NCBI RefSeq assembly: GCF_017745095.1
Contig: NZ_JAGHZZ010000011.1
Location: 112,380 to 176,379, forward strand
Origin: Sporocytophaga sp.
GTDB taxonomy: Bacteria > Bacteroidota > Bacteroidia > Cytophagales > Cytophagaceae
Length of the DNA stretch: 64,000 nucleotides
Reading direction: 5' to 3'
The position numbers and the translations under genes were made by a program. The notes under the pieces were generated by a model. It had not been told where the DNA came from. It did no database searches and worked only from the letters and a program-made list of their open reading frames with translations. Every line of letters starts with the position of its first letter. Position 1 is the stretch's first letter. Below, one piece after another: positions 1 to 7,848 of the stretch.

Positions 1-1
1 C

Positions 2-571
2 AAGAAAGTACTGACCTTCTCGCTCGAGTCCCTTCCTAAAATTCGTATTTGGCATGCCGCCTGCTCTTCAGGTGAAGAGGTGTATTCCATGTTGATTCTA
101 TTAAAAGAAATGAATTTGCTGGATAAATGCGAGATTGTGGCTTCAGATATAGATAATATGATCCTGGCAAGAGCGAAAGATGGAACGATAGCAATGAGGA
201 ACATGGAGCTGAATTGCAAGAACTACGCTCGTGTACATGACGATTATCAGGATTTGATGAAATATTTTAAAGCGGATGGAGAATATTGCAAATTCGACAA
301 GTCTCTATTATCTAAGGTTTCGTTTAGAAATATTGATCTTGTGAAAGCTGAATGTACGTCTAAGTACGATATAATATTTTGCAGAAATGTTATGATCTAC
401 TTTAATCAGTCTTTGCAGTCTAAGGTATTGAATCTCCTTCATCAGAGCTTGTTTATTCACAGCTACCTTGTAGTAGGAACAAAGGAAACAATTTCTTCAG
501 CATTGGAAGTAGCTCCCAAGTTTATCTCAGTGAATAATGAAGAAAAGATATATAAGAAAATCAAAGATTAG
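2..571 (+). CDS. CheR-type protein-glutamate methyltransferase, C-terminal part (cut by window edge)
   Basis: The reading frame is open from base 2, so the gene starts upstream of the window. The visible part begins in the S-adenosylmethionine site (IRIWHAACSSGEE-YS, bases about 44-90), which is the classic CheR motif. The second hallmark, YDIIFCRNVMIYF, lies near bases 365-405. CheR enzymes methylate glutamates on chemoreceptors; in Bacteroidota they also occur as stand-alone or hybrid signalling enzymes. The usual final GHSE motif is replaced by VGTKET, so the C-terminus is divergent. The N-terminal helical domain and anything fused before it cannot be seen. A 482-base gap separates it from the SiaB-like gene, so it is probably not in that operon. 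Confidence 0.85.
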   Translation, partial: KKVLTFSLESLPKIRIWHAACSSGEEVYSMLILLKEMNLLDKCEIVASDIDNMILARAKDGTIAMRNMELNCKNYARVHDDYQDLMKYFKADGEYCKFDKSLLSKVSFRNIDLVKAECTSKYDIIFCRNVMIYFNQSLQSKVLNLLHQSLFIHSYLVVGTKETISSALEVAPKFISVNNEEKIYKKIKD

Positions 572-1053
572 TAAGAGTATAAGTGTTATTAAATAATACC
601 AGAATTTGTAATTTCTCTGTTTAGCTCCTCCTAAAACTAAAAAAGCTAAGGAACTCGGATACCTTCCCTTTCAACCAGGAAAAGCTGCATGTCTTTTTTG
701 GAGCCAATTTCTGTTGGTCAGTCCGGATATCAGATTCTTAGAGTAAGTATCCATATCGTCAATTATAGATCGTTAAATGATTCTTCATTTTCATTAGCGG
801 GAGTGTAGGAATAACTTACATAATTCGTTCTAGTATCAGGGGTTGGAGGAATTTGGAAGGTTTGAAAATCAGACAAATTTACTGGTCATTTATTGAAACC
901 CTTATCAACAAGATAAAGTATACATGTTTCCCGTAGGCATATGTTTTTCAAGTAAAGTAGTGTGGTATTGGGGAATTTGTGAAAAATGAAACTCGTGCTT
1001 CCAGAGGTTGGAAATGCCTATAATATTGTAACAATTAATCAATAATAATTTTT
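572..1053. other. Intergenic stretch, no gene seen
   Basis: These 482 bases hold no convincing ORF on either strand, no strong hairpin with a T-tract and no RNA gene that I recognise. The last 30 bases before the next gene are very AT-rich and should contain its promoter, but no clear TAnnTTTG box stands out. Confidence 0.5.
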
Positions 1054-1596
1054 ATGAAATACATCTATGAAATTCACCGGATAATGTCAGACAAGAGTTT
1101 GATTCTGGTATATGAAGGAGAATTTACACAGGAGATAACCAAGTCTGTGCTAGTGATGGCAGAGAGAAATATGGATTATACCGGTGAAGAGAGTAACATT
1201 AAAAGGAAAGTTTTTAACGTTATGGTGGAGTGTCTTCAGAATATCTGCAAACATGCAGACAGTGTTCAGGAGAAAGAAAAAGAAGCCATTTTCATGATTG
1301 GAAAAGAATCTGATTATTATATCATTACATCTGGTAACTATATTATAAATACAGACGTTCCATACCTGAAGAGCAAGTTGGAGAAAATAAACTCTCTGGA
1401 TAAAGAAGGCCTCAAAGTACTATATAAGGATATGATTTCTAAAAGTGAAATTTCAGATAAAGGAGGAGCTGGCCTGGGTTTTGTAGATATAGCAAGAAAG
1501 TCAGGAGAGAAACTTGAATTTGATTTCGAACCGATCAACGACGTTTATTCCTTTTTCTCTTTCAAAACATGTATTTCAAGAAGTAAAGATCTTTAA
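1054..1596 (+). CDS. SiaB-family (DUF6272) protein kinase
   Basis: This 180-residue protein looks like SiaB, an HATPase-fold kinase that phosphorylates the small protein SiaC in a partner-switching circuit known from Pseudomonas SiaABCD. A histidine-kinase-like N-box is visible as E59-LQN63-CKHA, and a glycine-rich nucleotide loop as GGAGLGFVDIARKSG around residues 137-151. It lacks a signal peptide or membrane segment, so it is cytoplasmic. The next gene, 21 bases downstream, encodes its expected substrate. The PP2C-type phosphatase SiaA and the cyclase SiaD of the Pseudomonas system are not adjacent here. Family assignment is by pattern recognition. Confidence 0.8.
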   Translation: MKYIYEIHRIMSDKSLILVYEGEFTQEITKSVLVMAERNMDYTGEESNIKRKVFNVMVECLQNICKHADSVQEKEKEAIFMIGKESDYYIITSGNYIINTDVPYLKSKLEKINSLDKEGLKVLYKDMISKSEISDKGGAGLGFVDIARKSGEKLEFDFEPINDVYSFFSFKTCISRSKDL

Positions 1597-1617
1597 AAAT
1601 AATAATATACAATTCAT

Positions 1618-1980
1618 ATGAATCCGATAAAAATTGAAGGTACAGAAGATACTCCAGCAGTTTGTCTAGATAAAACTATAGGTGTATTCGAAGTTTCGGG
1701 CAGATCGCTTCCTGAAGATGCTGCCGGTTTTTATGCTCCTATTCTCAAGTGGCTTGAAGGATATGCTGCTGATCCAAATCCTAAAACAGAGTTCACCATC
1801 AAGCTTGAGTATTTTAATACTGCTTCTTCTAAGCTTCTTCTTGATCTTTTGACAAGACTTGAAAAGATTTCTAATGCTAAAATTCTTTGGTACTCTTATG
1901 AGGATGATGAAGATATGCAAGAAGCTGGACAAGAATTTTCTGAATTGGTAGAAGTGCCATTTGAATTAAAAAACTTTTAA
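1618..1980 (+). CDS. SiaC-family (DUF1987) regulatory phosphoprotein
   Basis: A 120-residue cytoplasmic protein of typical SiaC length, with the conserved central FxIxLEYFNTASSKxLLDLL-type segment. Thr68, within YFNTASSK, occupies the position known to be phosphorylated in Pseudomonas SiaC, so the phospho-switch residue appears intact. In the known system unphosphorylated SiaC binds and activates an output protein. Here no diguanylate cyclase is next door; the following gene, 21 bases downstream, is a large ABC transporter, which makes that transporter a candidate output. That link is inference from gene order alone. Confidence 0.85.
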   Translation: MNPIKIEGTEDTPAVCLDKTIGVFEVSGRSLPEDAAGFYAPILKWLEGYAADPNPKTEFTIKLEYFNTASSKLLLDLLTRLEKISNAKILWYSYEDDEDMQEAGQEFSELVEVPFELKNF

Positions 1981-2001
1981 TAAAGGCTACGGAAGTAAGT
2001 T

Positions 2002-5000
2002 ATGAGTGAGGAAATACTTAAGGCGCTAGCACAGTTATATGCGATCATTACCAAGCAGGACACAGGTGTAAGTGAAAAGGAAAGAAACTATGTTATAGAT
2101 TCCTTCCGTTCAAAACTCGACCAGGTAAGGCTTAAGGAATATGTAGCACTATATGATGAGTTTGCCGGAATAGATAATCAGGAAAAAAAAGACAAGCCTG
2201 AAAAACTTACTTCTGTAAAAGATTCCGTAAGAACACTTTCTATCTGTAGGAAGATCAATAAAACGCTCGTTCAGAAGCAGAAGATAATTGTGCTTATCGA
2301 ACTTCTGGAGCTCGTTCGTTCAGACGGAAATTATACGCCTCAGAGAAAACAAATTATTGAGACGGTCTCTGAAAGCTTTAATATTGAAAAGAACGAGCAT
2401 GATCTCATTGAATGGTTCGTATTTTCGAAACCTGAAGAACTAAAGACCGATAGTGCTTTCCTTTTTATCAAAAGCGAAGGCGAAGCATTGGAGCCTACTC
2501 CTAACATTATATTCAATCATCATATCCTTGCTCCTGTAAGATTCCTTTTTCTGGAATCTGTAGATCTTATCTTCTTAAAAACAGAAGGTGAGGGCTTTAC
2601 TTTAAATGGACTTCCTGTAAATTCCGAAGAGATAAAGTTATTCCCTTATGGAAGTATACTTAAGTCCTCTATTGGTGCTACTTTCTTTTATAGTGATATC
2701 ATCAGGTATTTTATAAAGGAAGAAAATAAAAAGCCCGTAACATTTAACGTAACAGATCTTGAGTATACATTTCAGTCTGGTAGGATAGGCTTGCGTGATA
2801 TCAATATCTCTGAAAGAGAAGGTACCCTTATTGGTATCATGGGAGCAAGTGGCGCAGGTAAAACAACTTTGTTGAATGTTTTGTCTGGTATTGAAATCCC
2901 ATCTAAAGGTCAGGTGGTGCTGAATGGAATTGATATACACAAGGAGAAGGAAAAGGCGACAGGGATAATCGGATATATCTCACAAGATGATCTTCTATTT
3001 GAAGACCTTACTGTATTTGAGAATTTATTCTATTGTGCAAAGCTTTGCTTTGACAAGCTTCCTGATGCTGAAATCAAAGAGAAAGTGGAAAGTCTTTTGG
3101 GTAGCCTTGGACTAGCTTATGTAAAAGACCTTAAAGTCGGAAGCCCTCTGGAAAAGACCATAAGTGGTGGTCAGAGAAAGAGGCTGAATATAGCCCTTGA
3201 ACTGATTAGAGAACCATTGGTTCTTTTTGTGGATGAACCAACATCCGGACTTTCTTCAAGAGACTCTGAAAACGTGATTGATCTTTTGAAGGAGCTTTCT
3301 CTAAAAGGAAAATTAATTTTTGTTGTAATTCACCAACCTTCATCAGACATCTATAAGATGTTTGATAAAATGTATATTTTGGATACAGGTGGATTTCCGA
3401 TATTTTATGGTAACCCGGTTGAAGGTGTTATCTATTTCAAAAAGATAGCAAATCATGCCGACGCTGAAAAAGGACAATGCTTTTCATGCGGTAATGTAAA
3501 CCCTGAACAGATATTTAATATTGTTGAAGAACAGGTTGTTGATGAATACGGTAACTTCACTGGAAAGAGAAAAATCTCTACCAGCGAATGGTATACCAGT
3601 TTTAAGAAGAATTTTGATATTTTAAAACAGAAAGACAGCACGTTTAGTCTTCCCAAGGGGCTAGATCTTCCTACTATTACCAAGCAATCAATGATATTTT
3701 TCCTGAGAGATTTAAAAGGAAAATTATCTAATAAGCAGTATCTGCTCATCAACCTTATTGAGGCTCCGCTACTGGCTTTAATCCTTAGCGTTGTAATAAG
3801 ATATAAGAATACAACAAACGAATATCTTTTCAGATTTAATGAAAATATTCCTGCGTTTATTCTGATGAGTGTAATCGTTGCGCTTTTCATGGGGCTTAGC
3901 TTAAGTGCAGAAGAAATTATCAGGGACAGGAAGATATTGAAGAGAGAAAAACTTTTAAATCTAAGTAGATTAGGTTATCTGTTGTCAAAGATTGTCATAC
4001 TTTTTTCATTTTCAGCAATCCAAACATTTCTATTTGTCGTAATAGGTACACTCGTGCTGGATATCAAGGGAATGGGTATGTCTTATTGGCTGATATTGTT
4101 CTCATCATCCTGTGCCGCAAATGTTTTAGGTCTGATAATTTCTTCAGCCTTTAATTCGGCAGTTATCGTATATATACTTATACCATTGATCCTTATACCT
4201 CAGATGATTCTCAGCGGTGCTTTATTTAGCTTTGACAAGCTGAACGATTTTCTGACAAATGATAAAAATAAGGTTCCATTTGTTGCGGATCTTATGATTT
4301 CAAGATGGGGATATGAGGCCCTTGCAGTAAGTCAGTTTAAAGATAATGAGTATCAAAGTCTCTTTTTCAAAGAGGAGCAAATAAAAGCAGTATCTGATTT
4401 TCAGCTTGCTCATGGGCTTCCTTTAGTTGAGGAGTTAGTGAAGAAGCTTCAGGAGAAAGGGGTTTCAGAAGAGGAAAGAAAAATTAAGTGGAACATAATT
4501 CTTAATGAAATAAAAAAGAATGAACGATTGTCTGGCTTTCCCACTCTTGCTCAAATAAGTACTTTGGAAAAGGCAGGATCAACAGAAACATCTCTTGAAG
4601 CTGTTTTAGAAATGCTACCAACACTTGATTCTTTTTATAATAAAACAGTTAATCATGCTGTGGAAGTTATGGAGCAGAAAGGATTATCCAAATCTTCCGA
4701 ACTGAAAAACAGTCATTACAATGAAAGCTTATCTGATCTTGTAAGGAACCAGAATTCAGTAGAAAGATATAAAATTTCAAAACAAGAGATATTGCCTAAA
4801 GTTGACCTGGTGTTTTTTGCAGCAAAGCCTGATGGTAATTTCGGATACAGGGCTCACTTCTATGCTCCTTCCAAATATCTTGGAAGTATTAAGTTAGACA
4901 CCTTCTGGTTTAACTTGATAGTGCTGTGGACCATAACCGGATTGTTCTTTGCTTTCTTATACTTCGATATCCTAAGAATTATTATTGATAAATCCTCAAC

Positions 5001-5022
5001 TATGTTACAAAAGAAAAATTAA
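2002..5022 (+). CDS. ABCG-like ABC transporter with TerB-like N-terminal domain (ATPase and permease fused)
   Basis: A 1006-residue half-transporter-like protein. Residues about 1-150 are helical and resemble a TerB-type domain (LLELVRSDGNYTPQRKQII). Residues 170-250 are beta-rich and might be FHA-like. The ATPase domain follows, with Walker A GASGAGKTT near residue 280, signature SGGQRKR near 387 and Walker B VLFVDEPTSGL near 410. After it come hydrophobic segments of an ABC-2 permease from about 580 to 760, a long soluble insertion, and a last membrane helix near the C-terminus. The ABC-then-permease order and the PTSGLSS motif are typical of the ABCG/White class. The substrate cannot be deduced. 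It sits 21 bases after the SiaC-like gene and 4 bases before a lipoprotein gene, which suggests one operon. Confidence 0.85.
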   Translation: MSEEILKALAQLYAIITKQDTGVSEKERNYVIDSFRSKLDQVRLKEYVALYDEFAGIDNQEKKDKPEKLTSVKDSVRTLSICRKINKTLVQKQKIIVLIELLELVRSDGNYTPQRKQIIETVSESFNIEKNEHDLIEWFVFSKPEELKTDSAFLFIKSEGEALEPTPNIIFNHHILAPVRFLFLESVDLIFLKTEGEGFTLNGLPVNSEEIKLFPYGSILKSSIGATFFYSDIIRYFIKEENKKPVTFNVTDLEYTFQSGRIGLRDINISEREGTLIGIMGASGAGKTTLLNVLSGIEIPSKGQVVLNGIDIHKEKEKATGIIGYISQDDLLFEDLTVFENLFYCAKLCFDKLPDAEIKEKVESLLGSLGLAYVKDLKVGSPLEKTISGGQRKRLNIALELIREPLVLFVDEPTSGLSSRDSENVIDLLKELSLKGKLIFVVIHQPSSDIYKMFDKMYILDTGGFPIFYGNPVEGVIYFKKIANHADAEKGQCFSCGNVNPEQIFNIVEEQVVDEYGNFTGKRKISTSEWYTSFKKNFDILKQKDSTFSLPKGLDLPTITKQSMIFFLRDLKGKLSNKQYLLINLIEAPLLALILSVVIRYKNTTNEYLFRFNENIPAFILMSVIVALFMGLSLSAEEIIRDRKILKREKLLNLSRLGYLLSKIVILFSFSAIQTFLFVVIGTLVLDIKGMGMSYWLILFSSSCAANVLGLIISSAFNSAVIVYILIPLILIPQMILSGALFSFDKLNDFLTNDKNKVPFVADLMISRWGYEALAVSQFKDNEYQSLFFKEEQIKAVSDFQLAHGLPLVEELVKKLQEKGVSEEERKIKWNIILNEIKKNERLSGFPTLAQISTLEKAGSTETSLEAVLEMLPTLDSFYNKTVNHAVEVMEQKGLSKSSELKNSHYNESLSDLVRNQNSVERYKISKQEILPKVDLVFFAAKPDGNFGYRAHFYAPSKYLGSIKLDTFWFNLIVLWTITGLFFAFLYFDILRIIIDKSSTMLQKKN

Positions 5023-5026
5023 TTGT

Positions 5027-5920
5027 ATGAAAGACAGAAGTTATATTTTACTAGCTATACTTTTATCTGCATGCAGCACTCATTCATCCACAGATGAGAG
5101 GCTAACAAATTCCATAGACTCAGCAGTAGTTGTACCTGATGTTCAGGTATCTGAAAAGACCATTCAGGGAATCATGCAATCCGTACCTTCTCCACTTGAA
5201 ATTTCTACAATGATCAAAGAATCAGGGGGAGACTATGATCGGGGAATACTTAATAAAGTGACTAATGCATCAAATTATAACAGCACTTTTAAAAAATCTA
5301 TCAATCTCGGTGTTTTTAGCACGGATCTTGGTTATATAAATATATATAGTAAAAGTTCTGATGCCCTAAGTTATATTTCCTGCGTAAAAGGAATATCGGA
5401 TGATCTGGGAATTGGTCAGTTCTTTGATCTGAAGGCGTTCAAGAGACTTGCAGAGAACAATAACAATTATGATTCACTACTTCTGATTACGACTTCTACA
5501 TTCGAAGATATTAACCGTTTTCTTAAGGAGAAAAAGAGATCAGAACAAAGTGTTCTTATGCTTAGCGGAGGATGGATTGAAGCACTGCACATTGCGTTGA
5601 AAGTGCATGAAGCAAATCAGAACGAAGATTTGAAAGAAAAGATCGGAGAGCAAAAAATCGTTCTTGAAAAAATTGTATTGCTCCTTTCAAACTATAAAGC
5701 AAGACCAGAGGTGAAGGAGTTGGTGACAGATCTTGAGAAGCTGAATGAAGTTTATAAGAAAGTAGAAATCAGCTACACCTATCAAGAATCTGTAATGAAG
5801 GAAGTTGATGGAGTATTAGTGGTTGAAGATCAGACGACAAGTAAAGTCACAATTTCTGATGATCAATTAAAGCAAATTAGATCTATTGTTGCAGATCTTA
5901 GAAATAAAATTACCGTATAA
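5027..5920 (+). CDS. Putative lipoprotein
   Basis: I chose the ATG at 5027, where the protein begins MKDRSYILLAILLSAC with a good lipobox (LSAC); an upstream in-frame start at 4985 would overlap the transporter by 38 bases and bury the signal peptide. The mature protein of about 280 residues is mostly helical and soluble, with no domain that I recognise. It begins 4 bases after the ABC transporter stop, so it is probably co-translated with it and may be a membrane-anchored accessory of that transporter. Function unknown. Confidence 0.75.
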   Translation: MKDRSYILLAILLSACSTHSSTDERLTNSIDSAVVVPDVQVSEKTIQGIMQSVPSPLEISTMIKESGGDYDRGILNKVTNASNYNSTFKKSINLGVFSTDLGYINIYSKSSDALSYISCVKGISDDLGIGQFFDLKAFKRLAENNNNYDSLLLITTSTFEDINRFLKEKKRSEQSVLMLSGGWIEALHIALKVHEANQNEDLKEKIGEQKIVLEKIVLLLSNYKARPEVKELVTDLEKLNEVYKKVEISYTYQESVMKEVDGVLVVEDQTTSKVTISDDQLKQIRSIVADLRNKITV

Positions 5921-5946
5921 TTATTAAAGTATTAAATATTAGTTTT

Positions 5947-6357
5947 ATGAACAAGAAATCAATCTTCCTGGTATTAATATTTTTTGCTTTTACTTCTATC
6001 AAAGCATTTTCTCAGTGTAGTTCGGATGAGTGTATTGCCAAGCTAGGCGAGGGGTATACCTTTCTTAAAACCTACAAGATGGAAAGTGTGGGTGAGGAAA
6101 CTGAACATTCATATGTATTCAGTAAGGAAACGAGCTATATGCTTGTACTTTGCGGAAAAGATGGCGTTAGCCAGAATGTTACTGTAACTCTTTTTGACTC
6201 AAACAGAAAGGAAATAGCAACTAATTACGACAAGAAGAACAATAAATATTATTCTGCGATTGTGTATACCAGCAAAGCTACTGGTATGTATTACCTACGC
6301 TATTCTTTTCAAGGGGCTCAACCTTGCTGTGTAAGTGTATTAGCATTTAAAAAATAA
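5947..6357 (+). CDS. Small secreted protein of unknown function
   Basis: A 136-residue protein with a Sec signal peptide (cleavage probably after SIKAFSQ, residue 22) and a mature part rich in beta-strand pattern. Four cysteines, as CSSDEC near the N-terminus and CC near the C-terminus, could form disulfides. The segment VTVTLFDSNRKEI with GMYYLRYSF looks like a small beta-sandwich or jelly-roll, similar to pre-peptidase-type domains, but this is only a resemblance. It lies 26 bases after the lipoprotein gene and ends at a hairpin terminator, so it may be the last gene of the SiaB-SiaC-ABC operon. Confidence 0.65.
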   Translation: MNKKSIFLVLIFFAFTSIKAFSQCSSDECIAKLGEGYTFLKTYKMESVGEETEHSYVFSKETSYMLVLCGKDGVSQNVTVTLFDSNRKEIATNYDKKNNKYYSAIVYTSKATGMYYLRYSFQGAQPCCVSVLAFKK

Positions 6358-6386
6358 TTCTAAAGGGGATTAAAATTTAAAATTGG

Positions 6387-6412
6387 TCAGGCAGATTGAA
6401 AGATCTGCCTGA
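6387..6412 (+). terminator. Rho-independent terminator
   Basis: A perfect 10-bp stem, TCAGGCAGAT pairing with ATCTGCCTGA around a 6-base loop, followed by a TTATTATTTCTT tract. It closes the transcription unit ending at 6357 and lies 26 bases before the next start codon. Confidence 0.8.
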
Positions 6413-6438
6413 TTATTATTTCTTCAAACAGGATCAGA

Positions 6439-7803
6439 ATGAACAAATTAATTGTCAGCCTCGTATTATTCTATCTGCTGGTTCTGGCACCTGCTTATGC
6501 TCAGACTGTTTACCCTATGCTTGTGAAATCTCATGAAGAATTTCAGCATGCTATTGGGGGGGATGGAGAAGATGAGTGTATTAAAATTCTTGAGGTAAAA
6601 GACAAAGAGAAAGGATATTTGTTTTCCGGTAATACACAGGGAGTGGGCGCAGGAAAAAGAGACTTTTATTTGTCAAGAATTGACAGTGTCGGAAAATTGA
6701 TGTGGACCAAGACTTATGGAGGGAAAGACAATGAATTTGGCGGTTTCGTTGAAAAAACAAATGATGACAATTTTGTCATAGTAGGTTATACTGAAAGTTT
6801 TAACAAGGATAATAACCAGATATTACTTATCAAAGTGGATCCAAAGGGAGCTGTTCTTTGGTCTAAAACAATAGGGCTTGATCGAAGTGTGTATGCCACT
6901 ACGCTTACTGTCGTCAGAGATGGTGGCTTTGTAATACTTGGGGAGACAATCAACAACACAAGTAAAATTAAACATTCGGATATACTTGTTACCAAAACCG
7001 ATAAGGACGGTAACATTTTATGGAGTAAGATTATAGGGGGTGAGAGAACTGATTATGGATATAGTATCTCTGAAACAATAGACCATGGTTATATTATCGG
7101 AGGTGAAACCAACAGTTTTGGAAAGGGTGACTGGGATTTCTATTTCCTAAAGCTTAAGGAGAGCGGAGATATAGAATGGACCAGAGCATTCGGAACGGAT
7201 TCATCTGATTATGGAAGGGTAGCCAAGCAGGCCCCTGATGGTACTTTTATCTTGGGCGGAACTTGTGTTACAGGGAAGGATGTAGATATGGAAATTGGTC
7301 TTGTGCGCGTGGATGCTAATGGTGGTCTTCTCTGGTCGAAGACAATGGGGGGACAGAATGCAGAATATCTTCTGGATCTTATCACGTTAGACGAACTGTC
7401 TTTTGCGATAGGAGGCTATACAAGCAGTTTTGGATTGAATCAGGAAGATGCATTTATATGCATTCTTGATTATAATGGAAAAATGAAGTGGATGAAGACC
7501 TATGGTGGTCCGCAAGAAGATCATGGAGTGGCTCTCTGTAAAACAACCAATGAAGGAATTATTCTTGCAGGCCAAACAAGTAGCTTTAGTGCGAAAGCAA
7601 AGGATGTTATGCTAATAAAGACTACCAGAAAATGGTCGAAATATCAGTGTAATGCAAATGTTGTAGTTCCTACTTCAGAAAAGTTTACTTCTAAAGTATT
7701 GTATGGGGGAACTCAAACAGAGGTAAGAATGAATTTATATGATGTAGATATATCGATTTCTGATGTTAAATTCTCGGAAAGAACTTTATGTGTACCTTAT
7801 TAA
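6439..7803 (+). CDS. Secreted beta-propeller-like repeat protein
   Basis: A 454-residue protein with a Sec signal peptide (MNKLIVSLVLFYLL, cleavage near YAQ). It contains about seven repeats of roughly 50 residues, each with a hydrophobic-W-(S/T)K-x-(Y/I)GG strand (LMWTKTYGG, VLWSKTIG, ILWSKIIGG, IEWTRAFG, LLWSKTMGG, MKWMKTYGG) followed by a GGxxxxGxTxSF-type strand. This pattern is typical of secreted Bacteroidota propellers often described as T9SS-exported, but here the C-terminus (residues about 400-454) does not show a clear sorting domain. It is 45 bases upstream of the OmpA-family gene, so the two may be co-expressed at the cell surface. Confidence 0.75.
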   Translation: MNKLIVSLVLFYLLVLAPAYAQTVYPMLVKSHEEFQHAIGGDGEDECIKILEVKDKEKGYLFSGNTQGVGAGKRDFYLSRIDSVGKLMWTKTYGGKDNEFGGFVEKTNDDNFVIVGYTESFNKDNNQILLIKVDPKGAVLWSKTIGLDRSVYATTLTVVRDGGFVILGETINNTSKIKHSDILVTKTDKDGNILWSKIIGGERTDYGYSISETIDHGYIIGGETNSFGKGDWDFYFLKLKESGDIEWTRAFGTDSSDYGRVAKQAPDGTFILGGTCVTGKDVDMEIGLVRVDANGGLLWSKTMGGQNAEYLLDLITLDELSFAIGGYTSSFGLNQEDAFICILDYNGKMKWMKTYGGPQEDHGVALCKTTNEGIILAGQTSSFSAKAKDVMLIKTTRKWSKYQCNANVVVPTSEKFTSKVLYGGTQTEVRMNLYDVDISISDVKFSERTLCVPY

Positions 7804-7848
7804 TATCGCTTAGAATGGCTATAAGTTAATTATTGAATTGTCGTAAGT

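Noticed and set aside
903..911. DnaA-box-like TTATCAACA near the left end
   Set aside because: A single one-mismatch nonamer with no neighbours; expected by chance in AT-rich DNA.
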